A stretch of DNA of 50,188 bases from Hyphococcus sp. (GTDB lineage: Bacteria; Pseudomonadota; Alphaproteobacteria; Caulobacterales; Parvularculaceae), in contig JABDJK010000011.1 in assembly GCA_013002535.1 (NCBI GenBank), forward strand, positions 1 through 50,188, written 5' to 3'. Positions 25,393 through 34,793 of this stretch are shown piece by piece (within the stretch, counting starts at the first letter, position 1; the number at the start of each line of letters is the position of its first letter). The notes under the pieces were generated by a model. The model made no database searches. It saw nothing but the letters and a program-made list of their open reading frames with translations, and was not told where the DNA came from. The position numbers and the translations under genes are program-made.

Positions 25393-25773
25393 ATGTCCGC
25401 GCACCTCGACTACCTCAAAGATTTATTCTCGCCGTTTGGCGAAATCACCATTCGAAAAATGTTCGGCGGCGCGGGCGTTTACTGCGACGGAACGATTTTC
25501 GCGATTTGCGATTCAACCGATACTGATCTCTGGCTGAAAGTGGATGACGTTACCCGCGCCGAGTTTGAAGATGCAGGGCTTGAGCCTTTCACCTACACAT
25601 TCGACAATGGCCGGACCGGAAAAATGTCCTACTACACCGCGCCGCAAGATATTTTCGATGACGCGGACGCGCTGGAACATTGGACGCAGTTGGCGCTAAG
25701 CGCAGCAGCGCGTGCAAAGAAACCCGTAAAAAAGAAACGAACGCGGAAAAAGAAAGCGGTAAAAAAAACTTAG
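25393..25773 (+). CDS. TfoX/Sxy N-terminal-domain protein
   Basis: A 126-aa protein matching the TfoX N-terminal domain: YLKDLFSPFGEITIRKMFGGAGVYCDGTIFAI, split here at its start, then LWLKVDD and the YYTAPQDIFDD segment. A lysine/arginine-rich tail (last 20 residues) may bind nucleic acid. In gamma-proteobacteria the full protein controls competence; the stand-alone N-domain in alphaproteobacteria has no proven role. I start at ATG 25393, because the upstream in-frame extension is unlike the family. It converges on the GGDEF gene with a 4-bp overlap. Confidence 0.78.
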   Translation: MSAHLDYLKDLFSPFGEITIRKMFGGAGVYCDGTIFAICDSTDTDLWLKVDDVTRAEFEDAGLEPFTYTFDNGRTGKMSYYTAPQDIFDDADALEHWTQLALSAAARAKKPVKKKRTRKKKAVKKT

Positions 25774-26834
25774 GCGACGTCAGACTTTGACGGCGATTTC
25801 GGCCTGTTGAGATCGATTTCTGTGACGACCTGATTTCGCCCCCGGTCCTTCGCCGCATAAAGGCACATATCGCTACGCTCGATGATCGCGTCTTTCGTAT
25901 CGGACTTGCGATAAGCAGCGACACCCATGGACATGGTGATAACGCCCAAATCTTCGTCAGTGCGACGTTTCTTTAATCGCCGCGATTCGACGGCCTTGCG
26001 AATTCGGTCTGCGAGCATTTGTGCATTGTCGATCGTTGTTTGCGGCAGGACGATTGCGAATTCCTCGCCGCCATATCGCGCCAGCAAGTCCTGACCTTTA
26101 ACATTGGCGTTCATAACTTCGGCGACAAGTCGCAAAACCTGATCACCGGTTTGGTGCCCATACTGATCATTGAATTTTTTGAAGTGATCAATATCTGCCA
26201 GAATAAGAGCAAGAGGCTCGTTAGCGCCATGCGCATACACAATCTGTTTGCTAAGCTCGGCGTCAAACGACGCGCGATTAGCAACGCCGGTCAGCGGGTC
26301 CTTCATCGCTTCTGCTTGAATGCTTTCGACGTTTCGCTGCAATTTGGAAATCTCGTCAGTCGATTCCGCCAGGCGCGATTCTAGCGTCTGGTTCTGGTTG
26401 CGCATGTCCTTGGCGACGGTAATAACATTTTCAAGAAGGGCGCTGACCGCCGGATAGTCCTCTGTTGTTTGGCGTAACTGGTCGGACAGGTCCGTCAATG
26501 CCTCGCTATTTTCGTGCGCGCTTTCGCCGCTTTCCTCAATCAAACTGTGAAGATCGGTAATCTCAGTTTGAAAGCGCGTAACGAGATCGACGACGTCGCG
26601 CGAAAGGTCGGCATGTTGGATAAACTGTTTATAGAGCGTGTCGGCATCACCTTGCGAAACCTTGCCATAGGCATCCATGGACTTTTGCAATTCACGCGAC
26701 AAAGCCGGATTTCGCCCTTCAATATGCGCGTACCAAACCTCGTAATTTCGTGGGTTCGCGGGAAGGCCGATCTTCTTCAGCGCGCCAAGCGTCAGCTCCG
26801 CGATCCGATGTGTCGGTTCATTCGCCGTTTTCAT
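25770..26834 (-). CDS. Diguanylate cyclase (GGDEF)
   Basis: Makes cyclic di-GMP from two GTP. The C-terminal GGDEF domain (about residues 180-345) has DPLTGVANRASFD and an active-site RYGGEEFAIVLP. The product-inhibition site, normally RxxD five residues upstream of GGEEF, reads KGQD, so feedback inhibition may be weakened. The N-terminal 175 residues are helical, likely coiled coil around LIEESGESAHENSEALTDLS, with no transmembrane segment; the sensory input is unknown. It faces the TfoX-like gene tail to tail. Confidence 0.92.
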   Translation of the reverse strand: MKTANEPTHRIAELTLGALKKIGLPANPRNYEVWYAHIEGRNPALSRELQKSMDAYGKVSQGDADTLYKQFIQHADLSRDVVDLVTRFQTEITDLHSLIEESGESAHENSEALTDLSDQLRQTTEDYPAVSALLENVITVAKDMRNQNQTLESRLAESTDEISKLQRNVESIQAEAMKDPLTGVANRASFDAELSKQIVYAHGANEPLALILADIDHFKKFNDQYGHQTGDQVLRLVAEVMNANVKGQDLLARYGGEEFAIVLPQTTIDNAQMLADRIRKAVESRRLKKRRTDEDLGVITMSMGVAAYRKSDTKDAIIERSDMCLYAAKDRGRNQVVTEIDLNRPKSPSKSDVA

Positions 26835-26963
26835 GAAATTCGCCCTCGCCGGCGCGCCAGAAAAGCGCGCTATCCCTCAAGGCGGACCTTAAGGCAGGAC
26901 TGTAAAAGAAGGCCTAAGCGTCAGGTGAGCATTCAGGCCTTCGGGGCGAATGTTAGGGATTTA

Positions 26964-28328
26964 TTAATTTGCCGACACACGCATCAGGAAATCCGGCACA
27001 TGATCGCCAAGGCCGACAACGGCGCCGTCCCGGCCGTTATTGTCCCCATCGCGTCTTGAGCGTTTTTCTGACTTACGATCTTTGTCGCCAGTATCCAGTT
27101 CAGCGGCCTTTTTACTCTTCGGCCGAATTGTTTTTGGCTTTTCGTCGGCGTCTTTGTTCTCGTAACGCTTTGCCTTGCGGGGACGGTTGTCGCCAGCGTC
27201 AACGTCAACCGACAATTCGGCAATCGAGTGAGCGCCAATTGTTTCAAGGATCGATTTGTAGTGCTTATCGTCCGCTGGCGCGACCAGCATCATCGCAGCA
27301 CCCTTTTTTCCGGCGCGCCCTGTCCGGCCGATACGGTGAACATAATCGTCCGAATGAATTGGAACGTCGAAATTAAATACGTGGCTAACATCCGGAATAT
27401 CTAGTCCGCGGGCAGCGACGTCGGAGGCAACGAGGAATTGAATTTCGCCGCTACGGAATTTGTCGAGAGTTTCTGTGCGGAAGGCTTGCGCGAGATCACC
27501 GTGGATCGGCCGTGCATTAAACCCGTGCTTTTGCAAAGACTTCGCGACGACATCGACGGTAGTTTTACGATTACAGAAAATGATGCCGTTTTTAACATCC
27601 TTGTGCCCAATCAATGCCCGCAGAGCGTCGCGCTTGGCGCGGTCATCTCTTGGCGGCACTTTGACAATTCTTTGCGTAATTGTTTCAGCGGTTGTTGCAG
27701 GTTTAGCAACTTCAACGCGCGCCGGATTGTGTAAAAACTGATCCGTGATACGCTGGATCTCCGGCGGCATCGTGGCGGAGAAAAACAGCGTCTGCCGCGT
27801 CATTGGCGTCAGTTTAAAAATACGCTCAATGTCCGGAATAAACCCCATATCGAGCATTCGGTCGGCCTCATCGACGACCATGACTTCTATGCCAGTCAAA
27901 AGAAGTTTTCCGCGCTCAAAATGATCGAGCAACCGGCCGGGAGTAGCTATCAAGACATCCACGCCCCGCGTTAGTTTCGCGTCCTGATCACCGAAGGAAA
28001 CTCCTCCAATCAAAAGCGCCATGGTTAGCTTGTGATTAACGCCATATTTCTCGAAATTTTCCGAGACTTGCGCCGCAAGTTCGCGCGTTGGCGCGAGCAC
28101 CAGACTTCGCGGCATACGCGCTTTTGCGCGGCCTTTCGCGAGGCGCTGGATCATTGGCAATGTGAAAGACGCGGTCTTACCGGTGCCGGTCTGGGCTATG
28201 CCCAAAACATCACGACCTTCGAGGGCCGGGGGTATCGCCTCAATTTGGATAGGCGTCGGCGTTTCATAGCCAGCGGACGAAAGGGCATCAAGAAGCTTCG
28301 GCTCAAGGCCGGTTTCAGCAAACGACAT
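26964..28328 (-). CDS. DEAD-box RNA helicase, RhlE type
   Basis: An ATP-dependent RNA helicase of 454 aa. Q motif (TPIQIEAIP), motif I (AQTGTGKT), Ib (TPGRL), II (VDEADRMLD), III (SATMP), V and VI (HRIGRTGR) are all readable in order. The C-terminal 80 residues are highly basic with many K, R and D and no fold, as in RhlE proteins that assist ribosome or RNA-degradosome work. The start ATG 28328 is followed by the family opening FAETGLEPKLLDAL. A long 333-bp upstream region could hold a cold-responsive leader. RNase E, its possible partner, is encoded at 42820. Confidence 0.93.
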   Translation of the reverse strand: MSFAETGLEPKLLDALSSAGYETPTPIQIEAIPPALEGRDVLGIAQTGTGKTASFTLPMIQRLAKGRAKARMPRSLVLAPTRELAAQVSENFEKYGVNHKLTMALLIGGVSFGDQDAKLTRGVDVLIATPGRLLDHFERGKLLLTGIEVMVVDEADRMLDMGFIPDIERIFKLTPMTRQTLFFSATMPPEIQRITDQFLHNPARVEVAKPATTAETITQRIVKVPPRDDRAKRDALRALIGHKDVKNGIIFCNRKTTVDVVAKSLQKHGFNARPIHGDLAQAFRTETLDKFRSGEIQFLVASDVAARGLDIPDVSHVFNFDVPIHSDDYVHRIGRTGRAGKKGAAMMLVAPADDKHYKSILETIGAHSIAELSVDVDAGDNRPRKAKRYENKDADEKPKTIRPKSKKAAELDTGDKDRKSEKRSRRDGDNNGRDGAVVGLGDHVPDFLMRVSAN

Positions 28329-28661
28329 TCGTGCTCCGTATGTATTAAAATCGGGATTTCGGCCAACGGCCTCGAAAAGTCCCGGGATAACGTATCGGCG
28401 GCGTTGTTTCTCTCCAACGCCCCGCCCTTCCGCCGTTGGAAGCGATGCGTTATCGGCAGCAATGGTTGTGCAAATACAATTTTGCGACGGCGGCTTATCG
28501 TGGGACCGCCCTCATCTGGAGAAACGGCCGATTGCGCGCGCTGCATTGCAGCATTACTGAGGCGGCGAATACGTGGCTTGTTCCGGAAAGTCAACGATTC
28601 GGGTATTAAATCCCGATATTGGCGCTATGCTGGCGCGTTTCTGTGACCTAAAATCACCACC
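28329..28661. other. Divergent intergenic region, rhlE-type helicase / septoil-knot gene
   Basis: A 333-bp divergent region. Reading frames cross it on both strands but extend into rhlE and lack ribosome binding sites. It presumably carries both promoters and the 5' leader of the helicase mRNA. A dyad of GTTGGAGAG-like and inverted AACGCC blocks near 28410-28440 is weak. I see no RNA gene. Confidence 0.4.
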
Positions 28662-28988
28662 ATGCATAGCCTCAAGACAACAATGTGTTTCGGCTTCTTG
28701 ACGGTTGCCACGCCAGCCCTGGCTAGCGATAAAATCAACTCGGAAACCTGCAAATTCAATGGTTTTCCGCTGTATGGCGACATTCAGATCGTCGAAAGCT
28801 TTCCAGACATCAAAGTTCAAATCGTCGAAAGCTTCCCAGATCTTAAAGTGGAAGTCGTCGAAAGCTTCGCCGACGATTGCGGGCAATGGAAGTTCGTGAC
28901 GTCATTTCCTGATGTTAAGATTCAATATGTCGAGAGCTTTCCCGATATCAAAATCAAGATGGTGACAAGTTTTCCAGGCCTGCCGTAA
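28662..28988 (+). CDS. Secreted seven-strand repeat protein (septoil-knot type)
   Basis: A 108-aa secreted protein: signal peptide to about residue 21 (cleavage near ALA-SD), then six clear repeats of about 11 residues with consensus K(V/I)x(V/I)VESFPDI, plus a divergent first unit (GFPLYGDI), seven in all. This matches the 7(1) septoil knot family (Septknot) as I remember it. Two cysteines (TCKF and DDCGQ) could form one disulfide. The third and fourth repeats are parted by DDCGQWKF. No strong ribosome binding site precedes the ATG. Function of the family is not known to me. Confidence 0.7.
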   Translation: MHSLKTTMCFGFLTVATPALASDKINSETCKFNGFPLYGDIQIVESFPDIKVQIVESFPDLKVEVVESFADDCGQWKFVTSFPDVKIQYVESFPDIKIKMVTSFPGLP

Positions 28989-29028
28989 GGCTCGTTAACA
29001 AATTTTTATTTTTACTCGTTGTAGGGAA

Positions 29029-30303
29029 CTATTGCTCCCGCAAGGCCGAAATAAAGGGCGTCATAACTAAGATAGCGAAAATCGCGCCCACGGCGATTGT
29101 AGCATAAAAGCTGCCGGGGTAGTAAATCACGGCATCGCTGGTCAGCCACTCAGGGTGCGGAATATTTCCAGGACGCCACAGGGCTAGCAGCGCTGATGCG
29201 GAGATCGCGGCGTAAGGTCGCCTTAAGCTTATCGCCGCCAATGCGAAAACACCCACAAGCGTAAAGTCATATACATGCATTGGCGCGACCAGCAACGTTG
29301 TTACAAAGACCAAAAACAATTTTTCTCCGGGATGCAATTTTAATTCAAAAAACCGAACAGCAAGGACAATTGCGCTGACAAGCAATACGCAAAGCCCGAG
29401 GTAGAACCCGGCGCTATAAGAAGTTTGAAACAAGACCCACTCAATGTGTCGCAATCCGGTCATCGCCTCGGGAAGGTTATACAATTGCGCATTATACTGG
29501 CTGGCGCCGCTTACCAGCGCAGTCAAAATATCTACAGGCGTATCGATCAATATCGCCGGAAACGCAATAATCAGTGACGCGATTGCGCTTGCAAAAACTG
29601 TTCGCCGGCCAAACGCGCTCAACGCCAATGCGATCACCGCCATAAAACCGATTTGCGGCTTCAGCATCAATATCGTGAGCCCGGCAATCGCGCTGATGTT
29701 TTGCTTCCGCACAACGCCAAACGCCAATGCGCTAGCGCCAAAATAAATTAGCGCGGAAGACTGGCCGAGATGCAACGTGTTTCCGACAGCTTGTGTTGTC
29801 GCAAGGAAACCGACATGAATAGCAAACAGTGTCCACGGCGAAAGTTCCAGAAGCAGTTTCGTAAATGGCGCCCGGCGATCAATCAGCCAATTTTTGTCAG
29901 CCAATGTTCGGAATGCGGCGACATTCAACCAGCTCGATGTAAGAACGAAAGCGCAATTGACGCCCAACCAAATGCGCGACATGACCAATGGATCACCGAG
30001 CGACAATGCCGACGCAATCAAGAACCAACTCGGCGGATAATACCAGATCGCGCCTTGTTTTATGGCGAATTGTTCGTCTGCACGAACGCCAAATTCTGGC
30101 TGATACGGAGATTGTCCCGCAGTCCAGAAATCACCCGCAAGCCAGAAGAAACGAAAATCCAGCGTGACTACGTCCCAATGGTGCCAAGCTTGAAAAATGA
30201 AGTGTGCCAGCCCCGCCGCCAACATAAAAGGCGCCGCGAAGGTCAATACCTTTGCGGCGTCCAGTTGAAACGGGCGCGAAGTCAATGCAGCGGCGTTGCT
30301 CAT
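29029..30303 (-). CDS. GT87-type membrane glycosyltransferase (DUF2029)
   Basis: A 424-aa inner-membrane protein with about ten transmembrane helices. The first periplasmic loop holds DFRFFWLAGDFWTAGQSPY, with the acidic residues and W/Y pattern of GT87/DUF2029 polyprenol-phosphate-sugar transferases. Such enzymes add sugars from lipid carriers to glycans on the periplasmic side. It sits alone between the septoil-knot gene (convergent) and an AbgB-like peptidase gene on the same strand, 84 bp downstream of that gene's stop. Donor and acceptor unknown. Confidence 0.82.
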   Translation of the reverse strand: MSNAAALTSRPFQLDAAKVLTFAAPFMLAAGLAHFIFQAWHHWDVVTLDFRFFWLAGDFWTAGQSPYQPEFGVRADEQFAIKQGAIWYYPPSWFLIASALSLGDPLVMSRIWLGVNCAFVLTSSWLNVAAFRTLADKNWLIDRRAPFTKLLLELSPWTLFAIHVGFLATTQAVGNTLHLGQSSALIYFGASALAFGVVRKQNISAIAGLTILMLKPQIGFMAVIALALSAFGRRTVFASAIASLIIAFPAILIDTPVDILTALVSGASQYNAQLYNLPEAMTGLRHIEWVLFQTSYSAGFYLGLCVLLVSAIVLAVRFFELKLHPGEKLFLVFVTTLLVAPMHVYDFTLVGVFALAAISLRRPYAAISASALLALWRPGNIPHPEWLTSDAVIYYPGSFYATIAVGAIFAILVMTPFISALREQ

Positions 30304-30387
30304 ATGAGCAAATAATACCGTCGCCGCGCTGACGAATGGTTAAAGAATAACGACACACCGCGCCGAAACGAATAACGCCGCCTGATG

Positions 30388-31806
30388 TTATTTTCGGTAA
30401 TCTAGCGGCGGATCGCGGTCACCAAGCAGCGAATAATATTCGTAATCCTCGCCCCGAGCGTCATCAAATTCCTTTCGGGCTTCAATGCGTAATTCCTCGT
30501 TAGAGAACAGTTCGATTGCCGCAAGCGCCAATGTTTTTGACGCAAGGTGGGCGCCCTTAAATCCTATCGACATGCCAGCGGCCGCGGAAGATTGCCAGCT
30601 ATGACCAGACGTGCCCGGCACATAGCCGGCTGCCCGCAACCCCACAGTTGGCGTTGCATAGGAAACATCGCCAACGTCGGTTGATCCAAATCCCAAGCTA
30701 CGTTCGTACGGCTGAATCTCCGAAGCGCTGTCGATATCCAGTCGCGGATTGTCGAAGCTTTCGCGAAGCTTCTTTGCAAATTTTATTTCTTCCTTTGTGT
30801 ATTCGAAACCACCGACCTGACGAAGTTTCTTATCCATCATCTTCGCCAGCGTTTCGTTCACGAGCAACGGGTTGTTGCCATGGATAACTTCCCATTCGGC
30901 TTTCGTACCGGTGCCCAGAGCAGCGCCGCGCGCGGCATCCTCCACACGGGCCCAAATTTCTTCGACGCCTGCTGGGCTTGGGTGACGCACATAATAGAAT
31001 ACTTCGGCGAAATCAGGTACGACATTGGGCGCATTCCCGCCGGAGGTGATTACGTAATGAATACGCGATTCCATCGGAACATGTTCGCGCATCATATTGA
31101 CCATCATGTTAAATGCCTCAACGCCATCAAGCGCAGATCTTGCTTTATCCGGCGCTCCGGCCGCGTGCGCAGATACGCCTTTGAAGCGAAATTTTGCCGA
31201 GCGGTTTGCAAGTGTCGTGCGCGCTGCGGCGGAATTCTCATCATCGGCGTGCCAGTGCAGCGCGAAGTCGACGTCGTCAAACAGGCCCTCACGCACCATA
31301 TAGACTTTGCCGCTGCCGCCTTCTTCCGCCGGCGTTCCATAAAGGCGGATCGTTCCAGGCGCACCGGATTCTTCCAGCCACTCTTTAATTGCTAATGCAG
31401 CGGCAACAGAACCTGCGCCGAACAAATTGTGACCACACGCATGCGCTGCTCCCTTGCCGTCAATAGGTGAACGCGTCGGCGCCGCATCCTGATTTATGCC
31501 CGGCAGCGCATCGAACTCAGCCAAGACCGCAATTATTGGACCGTCGTTACCGTATTCTGCAATGAATGCAGTTGGAATGTCCGCGACCCCAGCTTTTATA
31601 TTGAAGCCTGCATCCCGCAAGGTATCTTTCAAAAGGCCGCTGGATTTCGTTTCCTGATAGCCGACTTCGGCCCATTCCCACAATTTGCGTGCAATATCCG
31701 CAGTCTGATCATAGCGGCCGTCTATCCTGCTTAAGACATCCTCATTTTGTGCTGATGCTGCAGTGGAGAAGAAAATGGCGAATGCGCCGATAGCAAATCG
31801 TTTCAT
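30388..31806 (-). CDS. Secreted M20 amidohydrolase, AbgB-like
   Basis: A zinc peptidase/amidohydrolase of family M20D, 472 aa, closest in layout to AbgB, which hydrolyses p-aminobenzoyl-glutamate. Metal-binding motifs are AHACGHNLFGAG (about 121-132) and GTPAEEGG, followed by the lid/dimerisation domain and the C-terminal TSGHSWQSSAA. Unlike cytosolic AbgB it starts with a clear signal peptide (MKRFAIGAFAIFFSTAASA-QN), so it should act in the periplasm. It is divergent from an AbgT-family transporter, so hydrolysis and transport are probably coupled. Confidence 0.85.
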   Translation of the reverse strand: MKRFAIGAFAIFFSTAASAQNEDVLSRIDGRYDQTADIARKLWEWAEVGYQETKSSGLLKDTLRDAGFNIKAGVADIPTAFIAEYGNDGPIIAVLAEFDALPGINQDAAPTRSPIDGKGAAHACGHNLFGAGSVAAALAIKEWLEESGAPGTIRLYGTPAEEGGSGKVYMVREGLFDDVDFALHWHADDENSAAARTTLANRSAKFRFKGVSAHAAGAPDKARSALDGVEAFNMMVNMMREHVPMESRIHYVITSGGNAPNVVPDFAEVFYYVRHPSPAGVEEIWARVEDAARGAALGTGTKAEWEVIHGNNPLLVNETLAKMMDKKLRQVGGFEYTKEEIKFAKKLRESFDNPRLDIDSASEIQPYERSLGFGSTDVGDVSYATPTVGLRAAGYVPGTSGHSWQSSAAAGMSIGFKGAHLASKTLALAAIELFSNEELRIEARKEFDDARGEDYEYYSLLGDRDPPLDYRK

Positions 31807-31953
31807 GGAATGGCCTCAAATTGGTTTCCGAAACGCAATGATTGCCATGTTTAGCCGGAATTCGCCAGATCAAGCATCACAGATTCTGAACATTTGATTT
31901 CGTTTGATATTTTCGCCAAATTCACCGCAATCAACATTCCGGGAGGAAAATTA

Positions 31954-33531
31954 ATGACCGCAGCGGCGCAAACAGCGGATACCCAAAAGGGCATTCTTGG
32001 CTGGATCGAAAGAACCGGGAATAAATTACCTGACCCGGCATTTATTTTTCTCTACCTCATCGGCGTTTTGATCGTCGTCAGCATTTTGTCTAAACTGGCG
32101 GGACTTTCCGCACTGCACCCTACGCAATTAAACGCGGATGGAACGCCGGTTGTTATTGCGGCTGCAAGCTTATTGTCGGCTGAAAATATTCAGCGTCTAT
32201 GGGTCGACATGCCCAAAACGTTTACTCACTTTCATCCATTAGGATATGTATTGGTAGTCATGCTGGGCGCCGGAATCGCCGAACGCTCAGGCCTTTTTGC
32301 CAGCGCCATGCGCGGCGCTGTGCGCAATGCGCCAAAATTTTTGTTGACGCCGATGGTCGCCCTTACGGCGATGATTGGCAATCTTGCCGCCGATGCAGCA
32401 TATGTGGTTCTGATACCGCTAGCTGGCGTTTTATACGCCGCAGCCGGACGCCACCCCATCGCTGGCATCGCCGCTGCTTTCGCAGGCGTATCCGGCGGAT
32501 TTTCCGCGAACCTTTTTCCAGGTCAGCTAGACGCCCTGCTGTTCGGCATAACCGAAGCAACTGCGGTCGCGCTGGTTCCAGATTGGTCCGTCAACATTGT
32601 CGGAAACTGGTATTTTATTGCCGGCATGACGTTTATTTTTCTACCGGTAATCTGGTTTGTCACTGACAATATCATTGAGCCGCGCCTTGGCGGTTTTGAA
32701 CCACAAACGCAAGCGGGCTTAAGCGCCGCAGAGTCCGATAAACCGCTCACTGACGGCCAACGAAAAGGCCTCGGCCGCGCTGGTTTGGCCATGATAATTG
32801 TGTGCGTGTTGTGGCTGCTCATGACGATTGGCCCGGGCACGCCGCTCATGGATGAATCCAAGACCTTGCTGGCGGAAAAACTAACGCCATTTTTTAAATC
32901 GCTAGTAGCTGGATTTTTCGTGCTGTTTCTAGCAGCTGGCTGGGCGTATGGCTCGGCGGCCGGCACGGTCAAAGATCATCGTGACATCGTCCGGATGATG
33001 TCGGAATCCATGGCGGACTTAGCCTATTATTTGGTTTTAGCTTTTTTCGCGGCACATTTCGTTGCGATGTTTGCCTGGTCAAATCTCGGCATCATTTTCG
33101 CTGTACATGGAGCGGGCGCCATTGAGTCTGCAGGCCTTCCCGCGCCGATTACATTGGCTTTCATTATTTTGTTAACAGGCGTCGTAAATTTATTCGTGGG
33201 TTCTGCCAGCGCAAAATGGGCGTTGCTGGCGCCAGTTCTCGTGCCGATGCTCATGCTCCTTGGCATTTCACCAGAAGCTGCGACGGCGGCTTACCGCGTC
33301 GGCGACTCTGCAACAAACATCATCACGCCATTAATGGTCTACTTCCCGCTGATACTGACCTTCTGTCAGCGGTGGAAACCTGAATTCGGGCTGGGAAGCC
33401 TCACGGCAACCATGATCCCCTATTCAATCTGGCTGCTGATTACTGGACTGACCTTAACAATCATTTGGGTAGCGCTCGGATGGCCGTTGGGCCCTGGCGC
33501 ACCTGTCGGATATACGCTGCCGACACCGTAA
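31954..33531 (+). CDS. AbgT-family transporter
   Basis: A 525-aa inner-membrane transporter with about nine to eleven helices and two re-entrant hairpins. The motifs AGIAERSGL, ADAAYVVLIPL and GSASAKWALLAPVLVPM and GDSATNIITPLMVYFPL are those of the AbgT/YdaH/MtrF group. I start at ATG 31954, with GGAGGA at 31942-31947; the frame from 31894 lacks such a site. E. coli AbgT imports p-aminobenzoyl-glutamate, whereas MtrF and YdaH have been described as sulfonamide exporters, so direction is open. Divergent from the secreted AbgB-like gene. Confidence 0.9.
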   Translation: MTAAAQTADTQKGILGWIERTGNKLPDPAFIFLYLIGVLIVVSILSKLAGLSALHPTQLNADGTPVVIAAASLLSAENIQRLWVDMPKTFTHFHPLGYVLVVMLGAGIAERSGLFASAMRGAVRNAPKFLLTPMVALTAMIGNLAADAAYVVLIPLAGVLYAAAGRHPIAGIAAAFAGVSGGFSANLFPGQLDALLFGITEATAVALVPDWSVNIVGNWYFIAGMTFIFLPVIWFVTDNIIEPRLGGFEPQTQAGLSAAESDKPLTDGQRKGLGRAGLAMIIVCVLWLLMTIGPGTPLMDESKTLLAEKLTPFFKSLVAGFFVLFLAAGWAYGSAAGTVKDHRDIVRMMSESMADLAYYLVLAFFAAHFVAMFAWSNLGIIFAVHGAGAIESAGLPAPITLAFIILLTGVVNLFVGSASAKWALLAPVLVPMLMLLGISPEAATAAYRVGDSATNIITPLMVYFPLILTFCQRWKPEFGLGSLTATMIPYSIWLLITGLTLTIIWVALGWPLGPGAPVGYTLPTP

Positions 33532-33538
33532 CGAATGG

Positions 33539-34633
33539 TCAGCCCTTTAGCGACGCAAACGAAACGAGGCGCTTTTGGGATTCGTCCCAAAGCGCCAGTT
33601 TCGCGCATCCAAGACTTTCCGCGAATGAAAGGCGCGGCAATTTTTGCAAATCAGCACTTGCATCATAACATTCCTGCAGCTTGTAATTTGGAATTAAGCT
33701 GCAGAGATGGTGAATATGGTGAAGACCAATATTTCCAGTGAACCATTGCAACAGTGGCGGCAGATCATAGTGCGAACTGCCGTAAAGGGCGGCTTTCGTA
33801 TAATTCCATGAATGCTGCGGTTCCCAATACGCATCTTCATATTGGTGCTGAATGAAGAACAACCACGTGCCAATAATTCCGGCCAATGAGACAACCAAGC
33901 CGAAAATTATCAGCATTGCCGCAAATCCGAACGCAAAGCCAATTAGCCCGTAAAACGCCAATAGCGATGCGTTTAAAAGCATAACACTATTCCAGATACG
34001 CGCGCCTTTCATTCCGAGATAAACTTTTGAATAAGGCATCGGCCCTGCCGACGGCAAACGCTGAAGAAAAATAAAATAAACCGGCGGGCCAATAATCAGC
34101 AGAGTCATTGGGTGACGATAAAATTTATACAACGCCTTATTCACGGGAGACAGCGCTTCGAATTCGGAAACTGTGAGCGTATCCACGCCGCCCATGCCGC
34201 GTCGCGTTAGGTTGCCAGAGCTTGCATGGTGACGGTTATGGGCATCGCGCCAAAATCCAAACGGCGTGAATGTCAATAAACTTATGCCCCATCCGACAGC
34301 ATGGTTCAGCTGCTTTGATTGAAAATATGATCCATGCCCACAATCATGTTGAATAATAAACAGACGCACTAGCATTCCGGCGGCTGGCAAAGCCAATGCG
34401 ACGACCGCAAGCCATGCGCCAGATTTAAATGCGAAAAATATTGCCGCCAAAAGCGCGAAATACAGAAATAAGTTCAGCGTTAATTGCCCGAGACTGCGCG
34501 ATAACGCACTGCCACGGAACCTGTCACAATGATCAACAATACGTTTCAACATTGCATCATCGTTGGTTGGCGATTCTTCCACCGATGAATACTGGCGATC
34601 TTGCGGGGCGCTAATGGCAGACTGACTAGACAC
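33539..34633 (-). CDS. Membrane fatty acid desaturase
   Basis: A di-iron acyl desaturase of 364 aa. Its three histidine boxes are visible: HDCGH, HNRHH and HHIHH near the C-terminus (about residues 117, 150 and 310), with pairs of transmembrane helices between. This is the layout of delta-type lipid desaturases of the FA_desaturase group. The start is GTG 34633, with AGAAGG 6 bases before. It converges on the AbgT gene (8 bp apart) and follows cobS on the same strand after 160 bp. Position specificity unknown. Confidence 0.9.
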   Translation of the reverse strand: MSSQSAISAPQDRQYSSVEESPTNDDAMLKRIVDHCDRFRGSALSRSLGQLTLNLFLYFALLAAIFFAFKSGAWLAVVALALPAAGMLVRLFIIQHDCGHGSYFQSKQLNHAVGWGISLLTFTPFGFWRDAHNRHHASSGNLTRRGMGGVDTLTVSEFEALSPVNKALYKFYRHPMTLLIIGPPVYFIFLQRLPSAGPMPYSKVYLGMKGARIWNSVMLLNASLLAFYGLIGFAFGFAAMLIIFGLVVSLAGIIGTWLFFIQHQYEDAYWEPQHSWNYTKAALYGSSHYDLPPLLQWFTGNIGLHHIHHLCSLIPNYKLQECYDASADLQKLPRLSFAESLGCAKLALWDESQKRLVSFASLKG

Positions 34634-34793
34634 GGGCGACCTTCTAGCGCGATTTCGTTAAAGAACAAATGCCGACTTTGTGAGCGCGATTCTGCAGCAA
34701 TATTAAGCTGGTAGCGATGGTTTCGATTTTCCGTAAGGTTGTCTGCAGTCCGGCGGCGCTGATAATTCGCCAGTGAGCCGCGTTAGAATTGCG

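Noticed and set aside
28032-28646. Plus-strand 204-codon open frame over the rhlE-type helicase start
   Set aside because: It lies mostly antisense to the helicase, is Arg-rich as shadow frames are, and has no ribosome binding site.
28776-28979. 33-bp tandem repeats as a CRISPR-like or minisatellite array
   Set aside because: The repeats are in frame, encode a conserved peptide unit and lie within a gene with a signal peptide; there are no spacers.
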